From Solirubrobacteraceae bacterium (GTDB lineage Bacteria > Actinomycetota > Thermoleophilia > Solirubrobacterales > Solirubrobacteraceae): DNA of 6,997 nucleotides. This document shows, in pieces, positions 1 through 6,997 of the stretch (positions are counted from its first letter, which is position 1; each line of letters opens with the position of its first letter). The stretch covers positions 1 through 6,997 of the forward strand of contig JAEMSV010000064.1 in NCBI GenBank assembly GCA_016462625.1, read 5' to 3'. The position numbers and the translations under genes were made by a program. Under the pieces are notes generated by a model, which did not search any database, had not been told where the DNA came from, and saw only the letters and a list, made by a program, of their open reading frames with translations.

Positions 1-1
1 G

Positions 2-997
2 TCGCGGAGCGCCGCCGCCGGCCGCTACGCCCGGACGTTCCTCGACCGGCACGCGTCCCTGATGCCGACCTTCGCCGCGTTCGTCATCTTCGTGGTCCTG
101 CTGGTGGGCGCGCAGATCCACTTCGGCAACTTCGTGACGCCGCTCAACATGTCGGCCCTGCTGCTGGACAACGCCTACCTGCTGATCCTCGCGGTGGGGA
201 TGACGTTCGTCATCGTCACCGGCGGCATCGACCTCTCCGTCGGCTCGGTGATGGCGTTCACCGGCATCCTGTGCGCCTACCTGCTGGAGGCCGGGCACTC
301 GGCCCAGGTCGTCATCCCGGTGATCATCCTCGGTGGCGCGGCGATCGGCCTGCTCATCGGCGTGCTGGTGCAGTACTTCGACGTCCAGCCGTTCATCGCC
401 TCCCTGGCGGGGCTCTTCCTCGCCCGGGGACTGGCCTACGTCGTGAGCCTGTCGTCGGTCCGGGTCGAGAGCGAGGCCGTGCTCTGGCTGCAGACGACCC
501 GGTTCCGGCTGGGCGAGTGGTACATCACGCCGACCGGGATCATGGCGCTCTCCGTGGCGGCGATCGGCGCCTTCGTCATGCAGTACACGCGCTTCGGCCG
601 CACCATCTATGCGGTCGGTGGCAACGAGCAGTCGGCCCGGCTGATGGGGCTCAACGTCGCCCGCACCAAGGTGCTCGTCTACGTCATCAGCGGTGTCTGC
701 GCCGGCCTCGCCGGTTTGGTGCTGACGGCGTACTCCGGCGCCGGCTACCCGCGCAACGGCATCGGGACCGAGCTGGACGTGATCGCGGCGGTCGTCATCG
801 GCGGCACGCTGCTGACCGGCGGCACCGGCTACGTGCTGGGCTCGGTGATCGGCGTGTTCGTCTACGGCACCATCAAGACGGTCATCTCGTTCCAGGGCGC
901 CGAGCAGTCCTGGACCCGGATCATCGTCGGGCTGATGCTCCTGGTCTTCATCGGTGTGCAGCGGTTCATCGTCTTCCGCTCGGAGCGCCGAAGATAG
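2..997 (+). CDS. yjfF: Sugar ABC transporter permease, YjfF-like (5' end outside the window)
   Basis: Inner-membrane permease of a carbohydrate ABC importer of the ribose/galactofuranose class (BPD_transp_2 family). The frame is open from base 2, giving 331 visible residues. An ATG at base 62 (residue 21) exists, but it has no purine-rich ribosome site and the preceding residues (RTFLDRHASL) look like the usual cytoplasmic N-terminus, so I take the true start to lie left of the window. Hydrophobic segments recur throughout, starting at residues 22-40 and 53-73. Hallmarks are GGIDLSVGS at 74-82, AVGGNEQSARLMG at about 204-216, and a glycine-rich VVIGGTLLTGG near 264. The phrase DNAYLLILAVGMTFVIVTGG resembles E. 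coli YjfF more than RbsC, from memory of those proteins. The stop TAG is 28 bases before the ATPase start, so the two are probably co-transcribed. The partner permease (YtfT-like) and the binding protein are not seen and are expected upstream. The sugar is not proven; galactofuranose is a guess from family resemblance. Confidence 0.9.
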   Translation, partial: SRSAAAGRYARTFLDRHASLMPTFAAFVIFVVLLVGAQIHFGNFVTPLNMSALLLDNAYLLILAVGMTFVIVTGGIDLSVGSVMAFTGILCAYLLEAGHSAQVVIPVIILGGAAIGLLIGVLVQYFDVQPFIASLAGLFLARGLAYVVSLSSVRVESEAVLWLQTTRFRLGEWYITPTGIMALSVAAIGAFVMQYTRFGRTIYAVGGNEQSARLMGLNVARTKVLVYVISGVCAGLAGLVLTAYSGAGYPRNGIGTELDVIAAVVIGGTLLTGGTGYVLGSVIGVFVYGTIKTVISFQGAEQSWTRIIVGLMLLVFIGVQRFIVFRSERRR

Positions 998-1025
998 TCG
1001 CGTGCCAGGCGGCGATAATGGCCGG

Positions 1026-2552
1026 ATGGACGCCCGCCCGCTGCTCGAGCTCGCGGGTGGGACCGTCTACTTCGGCGCCGACGCCGCGCTCGACACGGTC
1101 GACTTCCGGCTGTTCCCCGGCGAGGTGCACTCCCTCATGGGCGAGAACGGCGCCGGCAAGTCCACGCTGATCAAGGCGATCACCGGGGCACTCCCCCTCA
1201 CCGACGGCGAGCTCCGGCTCGACGGCGAGGTGGTGCACCTCGGGTCGCCGCACGACGCCCAGGAGCTCGGGATCCGCGCGGTCTACCAGGAGATCGACCT
1301 GGTCCCCAACATCTCGGTCGCGGAGAACATCGCGCTCGGCTGCGAGCCGCGCCGGTGGGGGGTGATCGACTGGGCCCGGATGCGCGAGGACGCGCACGCC
1401 GTCCTCGTCGACCTCGGTCTCGAGATCGACCCGGCCTCGATCCTGGGCCGGCACTCGCTGGCCGTGCAGCAGCTGGTGGCGATCGCCCGCGCGATCTTCA
1501 CCGACGTCCGGGTGCTGGTGCTGGATGAGCCGACGTCGAGCCTGGACCAGGACGAGTGCGCCGAGCTGTTCCGGGTGATCCGCGACCTGCGGGACCGCGG
1601 GGTCGCGATCCTCTTCGTCTCCCACTTCCTCGACCAGGTCTACGAGATCTGCGACCGGGTGACGGTGCTGCGCGACGGCAAGCTGGTCGGTGAGTACCTC
1701 ACCCAGGAGTTCCTGCGCATCGACCTGGTGCACGCGATGCTGGGCCGCAGCGCCGACTCGCTGCGCACGCGGACCCTGCTGCACGTCGCCGACGGCCGCA
1801 AGGAGCCCTACCTCAGCGCCCGGTCGCTGAGCGTCGGGACCGGCATCAGCGGGGCGGACGTCGACCTCAACGAGGGCGAGGTGCTCGGGGTTGCCGGGCT
1901 GCTGGGGTCGGGGCGCACCGAGCTGGCCCGGGCGATCTCGGGCATCGACAAGCTGGACGCCGGCATCATCCGGATCCAGGGCAGCGACGAGAGCATCGCC
2001 GGGCCGCGGTCGGCCATCTCGCTCGGCATCGTCTACTCCTCGGAGAACCGGCGCGCCGAGGGGATCATCAGCGAGCTGAGCGTGCAGGAGAACATCACCC
2101 TCGCGCTCCAGGCCGAGCGCGGCATCTGGCGCCGGATCCGGCCGGCCCGGCAGCGCGAGCTCGCGCTGAGCTGGGTCGACGCCCTCGACATCCGGCCGGC
2201 CGACGTGGACCGGCCGGCGGGCACGCTGTCCGGCGGCAACCAGCAGAAGGTGCTGCTCGCCCGGCTGCTGGCGCTGTCGCCGCGGGCGCTCGTCCTGGAC
2301 GAGCCGACCCGGGGCATCGACGTGGGCGCCAAGGTCGAGGTGCAGAACCTGATCGGCGAGCTGGCCGACAACGGCCTCTCGGTCATGTTCATCTCCGCCG
2401 AGCTCGAGGAGGTCCTGCGGGTCGGCAACCGGGTCCTGGTCGTGCAGGACGGCCGGATCGTCGACACGGTGCCGTCGGAGGAGCTCACCGTCGACTCGCT
2501 CACCGCGATGGTGGCCCGTCCCGACAGCGCGGCCCGAGCGAGCTCGACGTGA
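1026..2552 (+). CDS. ytfR: Sugar ABC transporter ATP-binding protein, YtfR/RbsA-like, two fused ATPase domains
   Basis: Cytoplasmic ATPase that powers uptake through the adjacent permease; 508 residues, normal for the RbsA/MglA/YtfR family (about 500). I chose the ATG at 1026 because MDARPLLEL begins the first ATPase domain at the usual distance from Walker A. An in-frame ATG at 954 would add 24 residues encoded inside the permease gene. A weak AGGCGG lies at 1007-1012. Domain 1: Walker A GENGAGKST at 39-47, Q-loop Q88, non-canonical signature SLAVQQ at 144-149, Walker B LVLDEPTSSLD ending at D174, switch H200. Domain 2: degenerate Walker A GLLGSGRTE at 291-299 with no lysine, canonical LSGGNQQK at 401-408, LVLDEPTRGID at 422-432, and A458 where the switch histidine would be. 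This asymmetry is usual for the family. Phrases such as SHFLDQVYEICDRVTVLRDG match E. coli YtfR closely from memory. The stop codon overlaps the repressor start. Confidence 0.94.
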   Translation: MDARPLLELAGGTVYFGADAALDTVDFRLFPGEVHSLMGENGAGKSTLIKAITGALPLTDGELRLDGEVVHLGSPHDAQELGIRAVYQEIDLVPNISVAENIALGCEPRRWGVIDWARMREDAHAVLVDLGLEIDPASILGRHSLAVQQLVAIARAIFTDVRVLVLDEPTSSLDQDECAELFRVIRDLRDRGVAILFVSHFLDQVYEICDRVTVLRDGKLVGEYLTQEFLRIDLVHAMLGRSADSLRTRTLLHVADGRKEPYLSARSLSVGTGISGADVDLNEGEVLGVAGLLGSGRTELARAISGIDKLDAGIIRIQGSDESIAGPRSAISLGIVYSSENRRAEGIISELSVQENITLALQAERGIWRRIRPARQRELALSWVDALDIRPADVDRPAGTLSGGNQQKVLLARLLALSPRALVLDEPTRGIDVGAKVEVQNLIGELADNGLSVMFISAELEEVLRVGNRVLVVQDGRIVDTVPSEELTVDSLTAMVARPDSAARASST

Positions 2553-3568
2553 CGACGGAACCCGCACGCGGCCGGGCCGCGAACATCTTCGACGTCGCGC
2601 GCCTCGCGGGCGTCTCCCACCAGACGGTGTCCCGGGTCATCAACGACATGCCCAACGTGCGGCCCTCGACCCGGGCGCGGGTCGAGCAGGCGATCGCCCA
2701 GCTGCAGTACAGCCCGTCCCCCGCGGCGCGCGCGCTCGTCACCCGGCGTACCCGGACCATCGGCCTGGTGAGCCCCGCCATCTCCGACTACGGGCCCACC
2801 TCGATCGCGATGGCGTTCAACGTCGCCGCGCGGGCGGCGCGCTACAACGTCGAGACGGTGAGCGCCCCGCCCGACGACACCAAGGCGATCCGCGCGGTCG
2901 TCGACGGGCTGCTGCGCCAGCGGGTGGACGCGATCATGCTGGTCGTCACCGACGTCGAGGTGCTCGAGATGGTGCGCAGCCTCGACCTCACAATCCCCGT
3001 CGTCGTCGCCGCCTCCACCTCCCGCCGCAGCCCGCTGATCGTCTCGATCGACCAGTACCGCGGCGCCCGCTCGGCGGTGCGCCACCTCGCCGAGCTCGGC
3101 CACACCCGGATCCTGCACATCGCCGGCCCCAGGAACGCCGCCGACGCGATCGAGCGGGTGCGCGGCTGGCGCGACGAGCTCGCGGCGCAGCGGCTCGAGA
3201 TCGTGCCGCCGGTGTACGGCGACTGGTCCGCGGCCAGCGGGCACCGGCTCGGCTCCGACCTGGACGTCCGGCCGGACATGGCCGTGTTCGTGGCCAACGA
3301 CCAGATGTCGATCGGCCTCTTCTCCGCGCTCCGTGAGCGCGGCCTCCGGGTGCCCGAGGACGTCAGCGTGATCGGCTTCGACGACATCCCCGAGGCGGGC
3401 TACCTCTTCCCGCCGCTGACCACCGTGCGCCAGGAGTTCGACGTGTTCGGCGAGGTGATCATGCAGAAGGTGCTGATCGCGATCGAGGAGTCCGCACCGC
3501 TGACCGAGGACACCCCGCTCCCGACCCACCTGATCCTGCGGCAGTCGACCCGGGCCATCGAGAGCTGA
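2549..3568 (+). CDS. LacI-family transcriptional repressor, probable regulator of the sugar-import operon
   Basis: DNA-binding repressor with a sugar-binding-protein-like effector domain; 339 residues, normal for LacI/GalR proteins. The N-terminal helix-turn-helix runs from about residue 12 to 33 (IFDVARLAGVSHQTVSRVIN), followed by VRPSTRARVEQAIAQLQY and the hinge-helix stretch SPAARALV at 57-64. The effector domain fills the rest, with the family landmarks FVANDQMSIG (N250, D251) and VIGFDDIP (G276 to P281). The start is a GTG whose bases GTGA overlap the ATPase TGA stop, so translation is probably coupled to the ATPase and the repressor is made as the operon's last product. No separate promoter is evident. 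The operator is expected upstream of the operon, outside the window. The effector is unknown; a sugar carried by the transporter, or a derivative, is the natural candidate. It ends 12 bases before the stop of the convergent DUF2200 gene. Confidence 0.93.
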   Translation: MTTEPARGRAANIFDVARLAGVSHQTVSRVINDMPNVRPSTRARVEQAIAQLQYSPSPAARALVTRRTRTIGLVSPAISDYGPTSIAMAFNVAARAARYNVETVSAPPDDTKAIRAVVDGLLRQRVDAIMLVVTDVEVLEMVRSLDLTIPVVVAASTSRRSPLIVSIDQYRGARSAVRHLAELGHTRILHIAGPRNAADAIERVRGWRDELAAQRLEIVPPVYGDWSAASGHRLGSDLDVRPDMAVFVANDQMSIGLFSALRERGLRVPEDVSVIGFDDIPEAGYLFPPLTTVRQEFDVFGEVIMQKVLIAIEESAPLTEDTPLPTHLILRQSTRAIES

Positions 3569-3580
3569 CCCGTCCGGCCG

Positions 3581-3922
3581 TCAGGACCGCAGGACCTTCG
3601 CCATCGCCTTGCCCTTCGCCAGCTCGTCGACGAGCTTGTCGAGGTAGCGGATCTTCTGCATCAGCGGGTCCTCGACCTCCTCGACCCGGATGCCGCACAC
3701 GCTGCCGGTGATCGAGGAGGCCAGCGGGTTGAGCCGGGCGGCGGCGAAGAACTCCTCGAAGGTCGTCCCCTCGTCGAGGTGTCGACGCAGCTCGGCGTCG
3801 CCGAACCCGGTGAGCCACTCGATGACCTCGTCGAGCTCGGCCTGGGTCCGGCCCTTCCGCTCGACCTTCGCGACGTAGTGCGGGTAGACCGAGGCGACGC
3901 TGGTGGTGAAGATCCGGTGCAC
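3581..3922 (-). CDS. DUF2200-family protein of unknown function
   Basis: Small soluble protein of 113 residues with no signal peptide or membrane segment. I recognise it from memory as DUF2200. The diagnostic stretches are [21 protein letters not shown] (residues 5-25), a [10 protein letters not shown] motif near 36-45, [26 protein letters not shown] in the middle, and [22 protein letters not shown] at the C-terminus. Length and both ends fit the family, so it looks intact. The start is the GTG at 3920-3922: it is the only start codon between the coding block and the in-frame TAG at 3962-3964, which is the stop of the neighbouring peptidase gene. The ribosome site is weak (CGGCGG directly before the GTG). 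It lies 39 bases downstream of the peptidase gene on the same strand, so co-transcription is possible, but nothing links their functions. The biochemical role of the family is not known to me. Confidence 0.9.
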   Translation of the reverse strand: MHRIFTTSVASVYPHYVAKVERKGRTQAELDEVIEWLTGFGDAELRRHLDEGTTFEEFFAAARLNPLASSITGSVCGIRVEEVEDPLMQKIRYLDKLVDELAKGKAMAKVLRS

Positions 3923-3937
3923 CCGCCGAGCGTAGAC

Positions 3938-3973
3938 CGGGTCCCCCGCGAACGGCGTCGCCTACTGGACCCG
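3938..3973 (-). terminator. Possible hairpin at the end of the peptidase gene
   Basis: An inverted repeat CGGGTCC (3938-3944) and GGACCCG (3967-3973) could form a 7-base-pair GC-rich stem with a 22-base loop that itself holds a small GGCG/CGCC hairpin. It spans the peptidase stop codon and the gap before the DUF2200 start. No T-run follows on the minus strand, so an intrinsic terminator is only one reading. Chance pairing is quite possible in DNA this GC-rich. Confidence 0.25.
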
Positions 3974-6900
3974 CACGATCGAGAGCCGGACGGTGCTCGG
4001 GAGCGCGCCGCCGCCAGACCCGGCGAGGCGCAGGAGCTGCGGCTGCGTCTGGGTCCCGGAGATCTGGAACAGCTTCACGCCGCCGCCGCGCAGGGTGGTC
4101 ACGTTGGGGGTCGTGAAGGTGCCGAAGGCGTAGTTGTCGGGCGCGCTCGGGTAGACCGTCGGAGCCACGCCCTCAGCGAAGAGACCGGCGTAGATGTCCC
4201 GGAAGTTCCAGGTGGGCATCTGGATGTCCGGGGTGGCTCCCGACATGCCGGGGTAGTCGTCGACGGAGAGCGCCAGGGCCCACCTGCCGAGCAGCTGCTC
4301 CGTGGTGACGCCGGTGCGTGCCGCCAGGTTGGTCACACCAGTGGTGTCGGAGTCCGTCAGGGCCTTCAGGAAGGCGGTGTCCGAGGAGCCGTAGCGGTCG
4401 ATCGCGTAGCGGACGAGCGACCAGCTCGTCGCGTACCAGTACGACCCGGTGTCGGAGGAGGTCGCGCCGAACGGCGAGAGCAGGGCCGAGTTCGAGGCGG
4501 CCAGGTAGGTGTACATCGAGCTGAAGTGTCGGAACATGTTCAGCGACGGGCGCCGCGGGTTGGTGGCCGTGCAGGCCGCGTCGGTCGGTTTCAGGTCGCA
4601 GTAGATGCTGTTCGGCGCGGCCGAGCTCCCGTAGCCGGTGTTGCCCTTCCAGGCCACGTTGTAGATGGACTGCCGGGCCCAGAGCTCCTCGGCGTGCCGC
4701 GCGGTCCCCTCCTCGAGCCAGGACGACTCGTACGGCGCTCCCTTGGCGGTGCGGGCCGCCTGGGACGCGACGTGCTTGCTCTCGTGGATGAAGGTCGCGC
4801 GCACCGTGCGGTACCAGTTGTCGGCCTTGCCGTTGACGTCGTAGCCGGGGGTCGCGTCGGTCGGCTGGTACAGGTAGAAGTACTCCCCGAAGTTGCTGGA
4901 GCCGTTGACACCTGTCCCGGTGTAGGGGCCTCCCACGGCCGGCGAGCTCGCGTCGTCGTTGGGGAACTGGTCGCACGAGACGACGAACCCGGCGACACCG
5001 GGGAACGAGTTGTTGAGCCGGGGGGTGGAGATCGCGATCATCACGCCGTTGTTGTCGGTGACGGCGTCGCGGAGCAGGATGTCGCCGAAGTTGTCGCGGA
5101 TGATCGGCTCCATGTCGGTGTTGAACTGGTCGCCGATCTTGTCGTAGTAGCCGGCCATCGTCGCGTTGTTCGCGGCCTTGAGCGCCGCGGGCGTCGCGTC
5201 GTCCTCGTAGATGACGAGCTTGCCCTCGGCGTAGACGCGCGTCGCGCTGCCGACGTAGTAGCTGTTGCAGGAGTTCGCGTTGAGGTTCAGCACCCGGAAG
5301 GTGCGCGTCGTCGGCAGGTCGGTCGCGTCGGCATCGGCGGCGATCTGCGGGTGCTGGACGCCCTCGGTGCCGAACTCCTTGCGAAGGATCTCGTACTGCC
5401 GCCGGTTCTGCTCGAGCAGCTCCAGGTGGGCGTCGCCGTCCTCGTGCGGCTCGACTCCCGCGTCGCCGAGGTCAGTGGGCACGAGCTCGGCGGGCGCTGC
5501 GTCCGAGCCCGGCCCGTCGGGCGTGGGTGCCTCCTCACCGGTGGGGTCGGCGGAGAGCTGGATCGGCGCGTTGGCCGACGGGGAGGTGTTGGTGTTGTAC
5601 GCCGCGATCACGTAGCGCGCGGGCCCGCCGGCAGCGGTGAGCTCGTTGCAGCCCACCTGCGCGAACTGGTCGACGACCACCGCCTCGCCGACGTCCAGGT
5701 CGCGCTGGTTGACCAGCAGCGGGTGGTTGACGACGTTGGTCGGTGTGCCGCTCACGGTCGCCTGCACCGGCAGGGTGCCGGACGACACGCACGGCACGGT
5801 GACGGTCAGCGTCGTGGCCGTCGCGGCGGTGACCGGCGCCGGGGTCCCACCGATGGTGACCGTGTTGTTGGCGGCGGTGGTGCTGAACTCGCGCCCGGTC
5901 AGCGTCGCGGACCCGCCCGGCACCAGCGGTGACGGGCTGACCGAGGTGATCGCCGGTCCCGGCTCGACGGTCGAGATCGTGAAGGTCTGGTCGGCCGAGG
6001 TGTCGTCGCCGCCGTTCGCCGTCCCGCCGTTGTCCGCCAGGCGCACGGTCACGGTGGCGGTGCCGACCTGGTCGGGGTCCGTGGTGAACGCCAGGACGCC
6101 GGCCGGTGAGACCGACGGCTGGACGTCGAACAGGACGTTGTTGTTGTTGGTGACCTGGAACGTCGACGTCTGCCCTCCCTCGCCGGGGCCGGCCGAGATC
6201 GACGTGGCCCAGGGGTCGACGGAGTACGCCTGCGGCGCGTTGCCGGCACCGGCGTTGAGGAGCCCGAGCTGGTCGGGGCCCTTGACGAAGGTGGGGGCGT
6301 CGTTGACCGGCGTCACGTTGACGGTCGCGGTGTTGGCGCTCGGGTCCGTGTCGACTCCCCCGCCGGCGGTGCCACCGTTGTCACGCACCCGGAAGCCGAA
6401 CGACGCGTAGGGCGACCCGTTGCCGTTGCTCGCCGGCGTGAAGACCAGGGTGGGGATGCTCCCGACGGAGACCGACTGCCCCGCGGTGACCGGCACACCG
6501 TCGAGGGTCAGCGACCCGGCGCCGGGCACCGAGGTCACCAGCACCGAGAGCAGCTGGTTCGAGTCGGGGTCGCTGAACCCGAAGTCGGCCGCGGCGAAGG
6601 TGTGCGAGCCGTCCTCGAGGACCACCAGGCTCTTGTCGGCGCCCGCCGGGGCGTCGTTGACCGAGGTCACGTTGACGGTGACGGTGTTGGCGCTCGGGTC
6701 GGTGTCGACGCCTCCGTCGGCGGTGCCGCCGTCGTCGCGGACCCGGAAGCCGAACGACGCGTACGGCGACCCGCTGGCGTTGCTCGCGGGCGTGAAGACC
6801 AGGGTGGGGATGCCGGCCGCGGGGACGGACTGGCCGGCCGTCACCGGCACACCGCCGAGGGTCAGCGACCCGGCCCCGGGCACCGAGGTCACCAGCACCG

Positions 6901-6997
6901 AGAGCAGCTGGTCCGAGTCGGGGTCGCTGAACCCGAAGTCGACCGCGGCGAAGGTGTGCGAGCCGTCCTCGAGGACCACCAGGGTCCGGTCGGCGCC
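3962..6997 (-). CDS. Large exported multi-domain protein: cadherin-like/Ig-like repeats, IPT/TIG domain and a putative gluzincin metallopeptidase (5' end outside the window)
   Basis: The frame is open to the right edge, giving 1011 visible residues; an internal GTG at 6977-6979 sits inside a repeat and is not the start. The signal peptide, if any, is not visible. Domains, numbered from the edge: two 118-residue repeats (1-118, 119-236), each ending in a VNDAP linker; a diverged beta-sandwich (237-347) with a similar LADNGGTANGG segment; an IPT/TIG domain (about 348-427, opening PAITSVSPSPLVPGG); a beta-rich segment (about 428-485); an acidic Pro/Asp/Glu linker (about 486-525); a helical stretch (525-543); then a peptidase-like region from about 565. 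This carries H738-E-S-K-H742 and WLEEG with E763, the HExxH plus downstream glutamate pattern of gluzincins, most like M30/hyicolysin-type proteins. Further family-like phrases are FGEYFYLYQP at 703-712 and a helical YWYATSWSLVRYAIDRYG at 853-870. The six cysteines (403, 450, 577, 675, 800, 809) suit an exported protein. There is no LPxTG sorting signal or C-terminal anchor. The substrate is unknown, and proteolysis is inferred from the motif. Confidence 0.88.
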   Translation of the reverse strand, partial: GADRTLVVLEDGSHTFAAVDFGFSDPDSDQLLSVLVTSVPGAGSLTLGGVPVTAGQSVPAAGIPTLVFTPASNASGSPYASFGFRVRDDGGTADGGVDTDPSANTVTVNVTSVNDAPAGADKSLVVLEDGSHTFAAADFGFSDPDSNQLLSVLVTSVPGAGSLTLDGVPVTAGQSVSVGSIPTLVFTPASNGNGSPYASFGFRVRDNGGTAGGGVDTDPSANTATVNVTPVNDAPTFVKGPDQLGLLNAGAGNAPQAYSVDPWATSISAGPGEGGQTSTFQVTNNNNVLFDVQPSVSPAGVLAFTTDPDQVGTATVTVRLADNGGTANGGDDTSADQTFTISTVEPGPAITSVSPSPLVPGGSATLTGREFSTTAANNTVTIGGTPAPVTAATATTLTVTVPCVSSGTLPVQATVSGTPTNVVNHPLLVNQRDLDVGEAVVVDQFAQVGCNELTAAGGPARYVIAAYNTNTSPSANAPIQLSADPTGEEAPTPDGPGSDAAPAELVPTDLGDAGVEPHEDGDAHLELLEQNRRQYEILRKEFGTEGVQHPQIAADADATDLPTTRTFRVLNLNANSCNSYYVGSATRVYAEGKLVIYEDDATPAALKAANNATMAGYYDKIGDQFNTDMEPIIRDNFGDILLRDAVTDNNGVMIAISTPRLNNSFPGVAGFVVSCDQFPNDDASSPAVGGPYTGTGVNGSSNFGEYFYLYQPTDATPGYDVNGKADNWYRTVRATFIHESKHVASQAARTAKGAPYESSWLEEGTARHAEELWARQSIYNVAWKGNTGYGSSAAPNSIYCDLKPTDAACTATNPRRPSLNMFRHFSSMYTYLAASNSALLSPFGATSSDTGSYWYATSWSLVRYAIDRYGSSDTAFLKALTDSDTTGVTNLAARTGVTTEQLLGRWALALSVDDYPGMSGATPDIQMPTWNFRDIYAGLFAEGVAPTVYPSAPDNYAFGTFTTPNVTTLRGGGVKLFQISGTQTQPQLLRLAGSGGGALPSTVRLSIVRVQ
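6290..6643 (-). repeat. Repeat unit 2 of the 118-residue cadherin-like/Ig-like array
   Basis: Direct in-frame copy of unit 1 with the same length and no gaps. Counting by eye I find 16 residue differences in 118 (about 86% identity) and about 37 base differences in 354 (about 90% identity). Differences concentrate in one patch (about 6456-6487), where unit 1 reads PAAG and unit 2 reads SVGS. It ends in PVNDAPT and is followed by a beta-sandwich that is no longer a close copy. Confidence 0.88.
6644..6997 (-). repeat. Repeat unit 1 of the 118-residue cadherin-like/Ig-like array
   Basis: In-frame 354-base unit coding for 118 residues, from GADRTLVVLEDG to SVNDAPA. It contains FSDPDSDQLLSVLV, IPTLVFTPASN and FGFRVRDDGGTA, the layout of cadherin-like or VCBS-type beta-sandwich repeats found in large surface and secreted proteins, where acidic DPDS and VNDAP segments often bind calcium between domains. 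It begins exactly at the right edge of the window, so more copies may follow outside. Confidence 0.85.

Noticed and set aside
954..1025. Upstream ATG extending the ATPase by 24 residues
   Set aside because: The extra residues (MCSGSSSSARSAEDS...) are encoded inside the permease gene and match nothing in the family. The start at 1026 gives the usual N-terminus and length.
966..2567. A 533-codon open frame on the minus strand opposite the ATPase gene
   Set aside because: Its translation is rich in Arg, Asp, Val, Gln and His with no recognisable domain, and it lies wholly antisense to a clear ATPase gene. Long stop-free antisense frames are expected at this GC content.
2033..3529. A 498-codon minus-strand frame spanning the ATPase end and the LacI gene
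   Set aside because: It is antisense to two clear genes, with composition typical of a GC-rich shadow and no domain I recognise.
3569..3600. Possible terminator between the convergent LacI and DUF2200 genes
   Set aside because: Only a 4-base stem (GTCC/GGAC) around an 8-base loop is visible and there is no T-run on either strand; too weak to call.
3779..5932. A 717-codon open frame on the plus strand opposite the peptidase gene
   Set aside because: The product is a low-complexity Arg/Val/Gly/Asp mixture without motifs. The minus-strand frame has coherent domains and zinc-ligand motifs, so this is a shadow.

Overview
The window is very GC-rich DNA with GTG starts and short, overlapping gene junctions. 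This points to a high-GC actinomycete, possibly of the Nocardioides kind. That placement is inferred from base composition and gene style only. There are five genes, with no rRNA, tRNA, CRISPR array or insertion sequence visible. No stretch longer than about 40 bases lies between genes.

Left part (1-3568, + strand): the downstream end of a sugar-import operon. It holds a permease like E. coli YjfF whose 5' end lies outside the window, then a double-domain ATPase like YtfR, then a LacI-type repressor whose GTG start overlaps the ATPase stop codon. By the logic of the Ytf/Yjf galactofuranose importer family, the substrate-binding protein and the partner permease should lie just left of the window. 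The ATPase drives sugar uptake through the paired permeases, and the repressor probably senses the sugar or a metabolite of it.

Right part (3581-6997, - strand, convergent with the operon): a small DUF2200-family protein of unknown function, preceded by a long gene whose 5' end lies beyond the right edge. The visible 1011 residues of that gene hold two nearly identical 118-residue cadherin-like/Ig-like repeats, a third diverged beta-sandwich, an IPT/TIG domain, another beta-rich segment, an acidic linker, and a putative zinc metallopeptidase domain (HESKH plus a downstream WLEEG). It looks like a large exported, multi-domain protease or adhesin-protease.

I see no clear sign of a wholly new system. 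The repeat-armed metallopeptidase is the part most worth a second look. Two very long antisense reading frames opposite the ATPase and peptidase genes look like GC-rich shadows.
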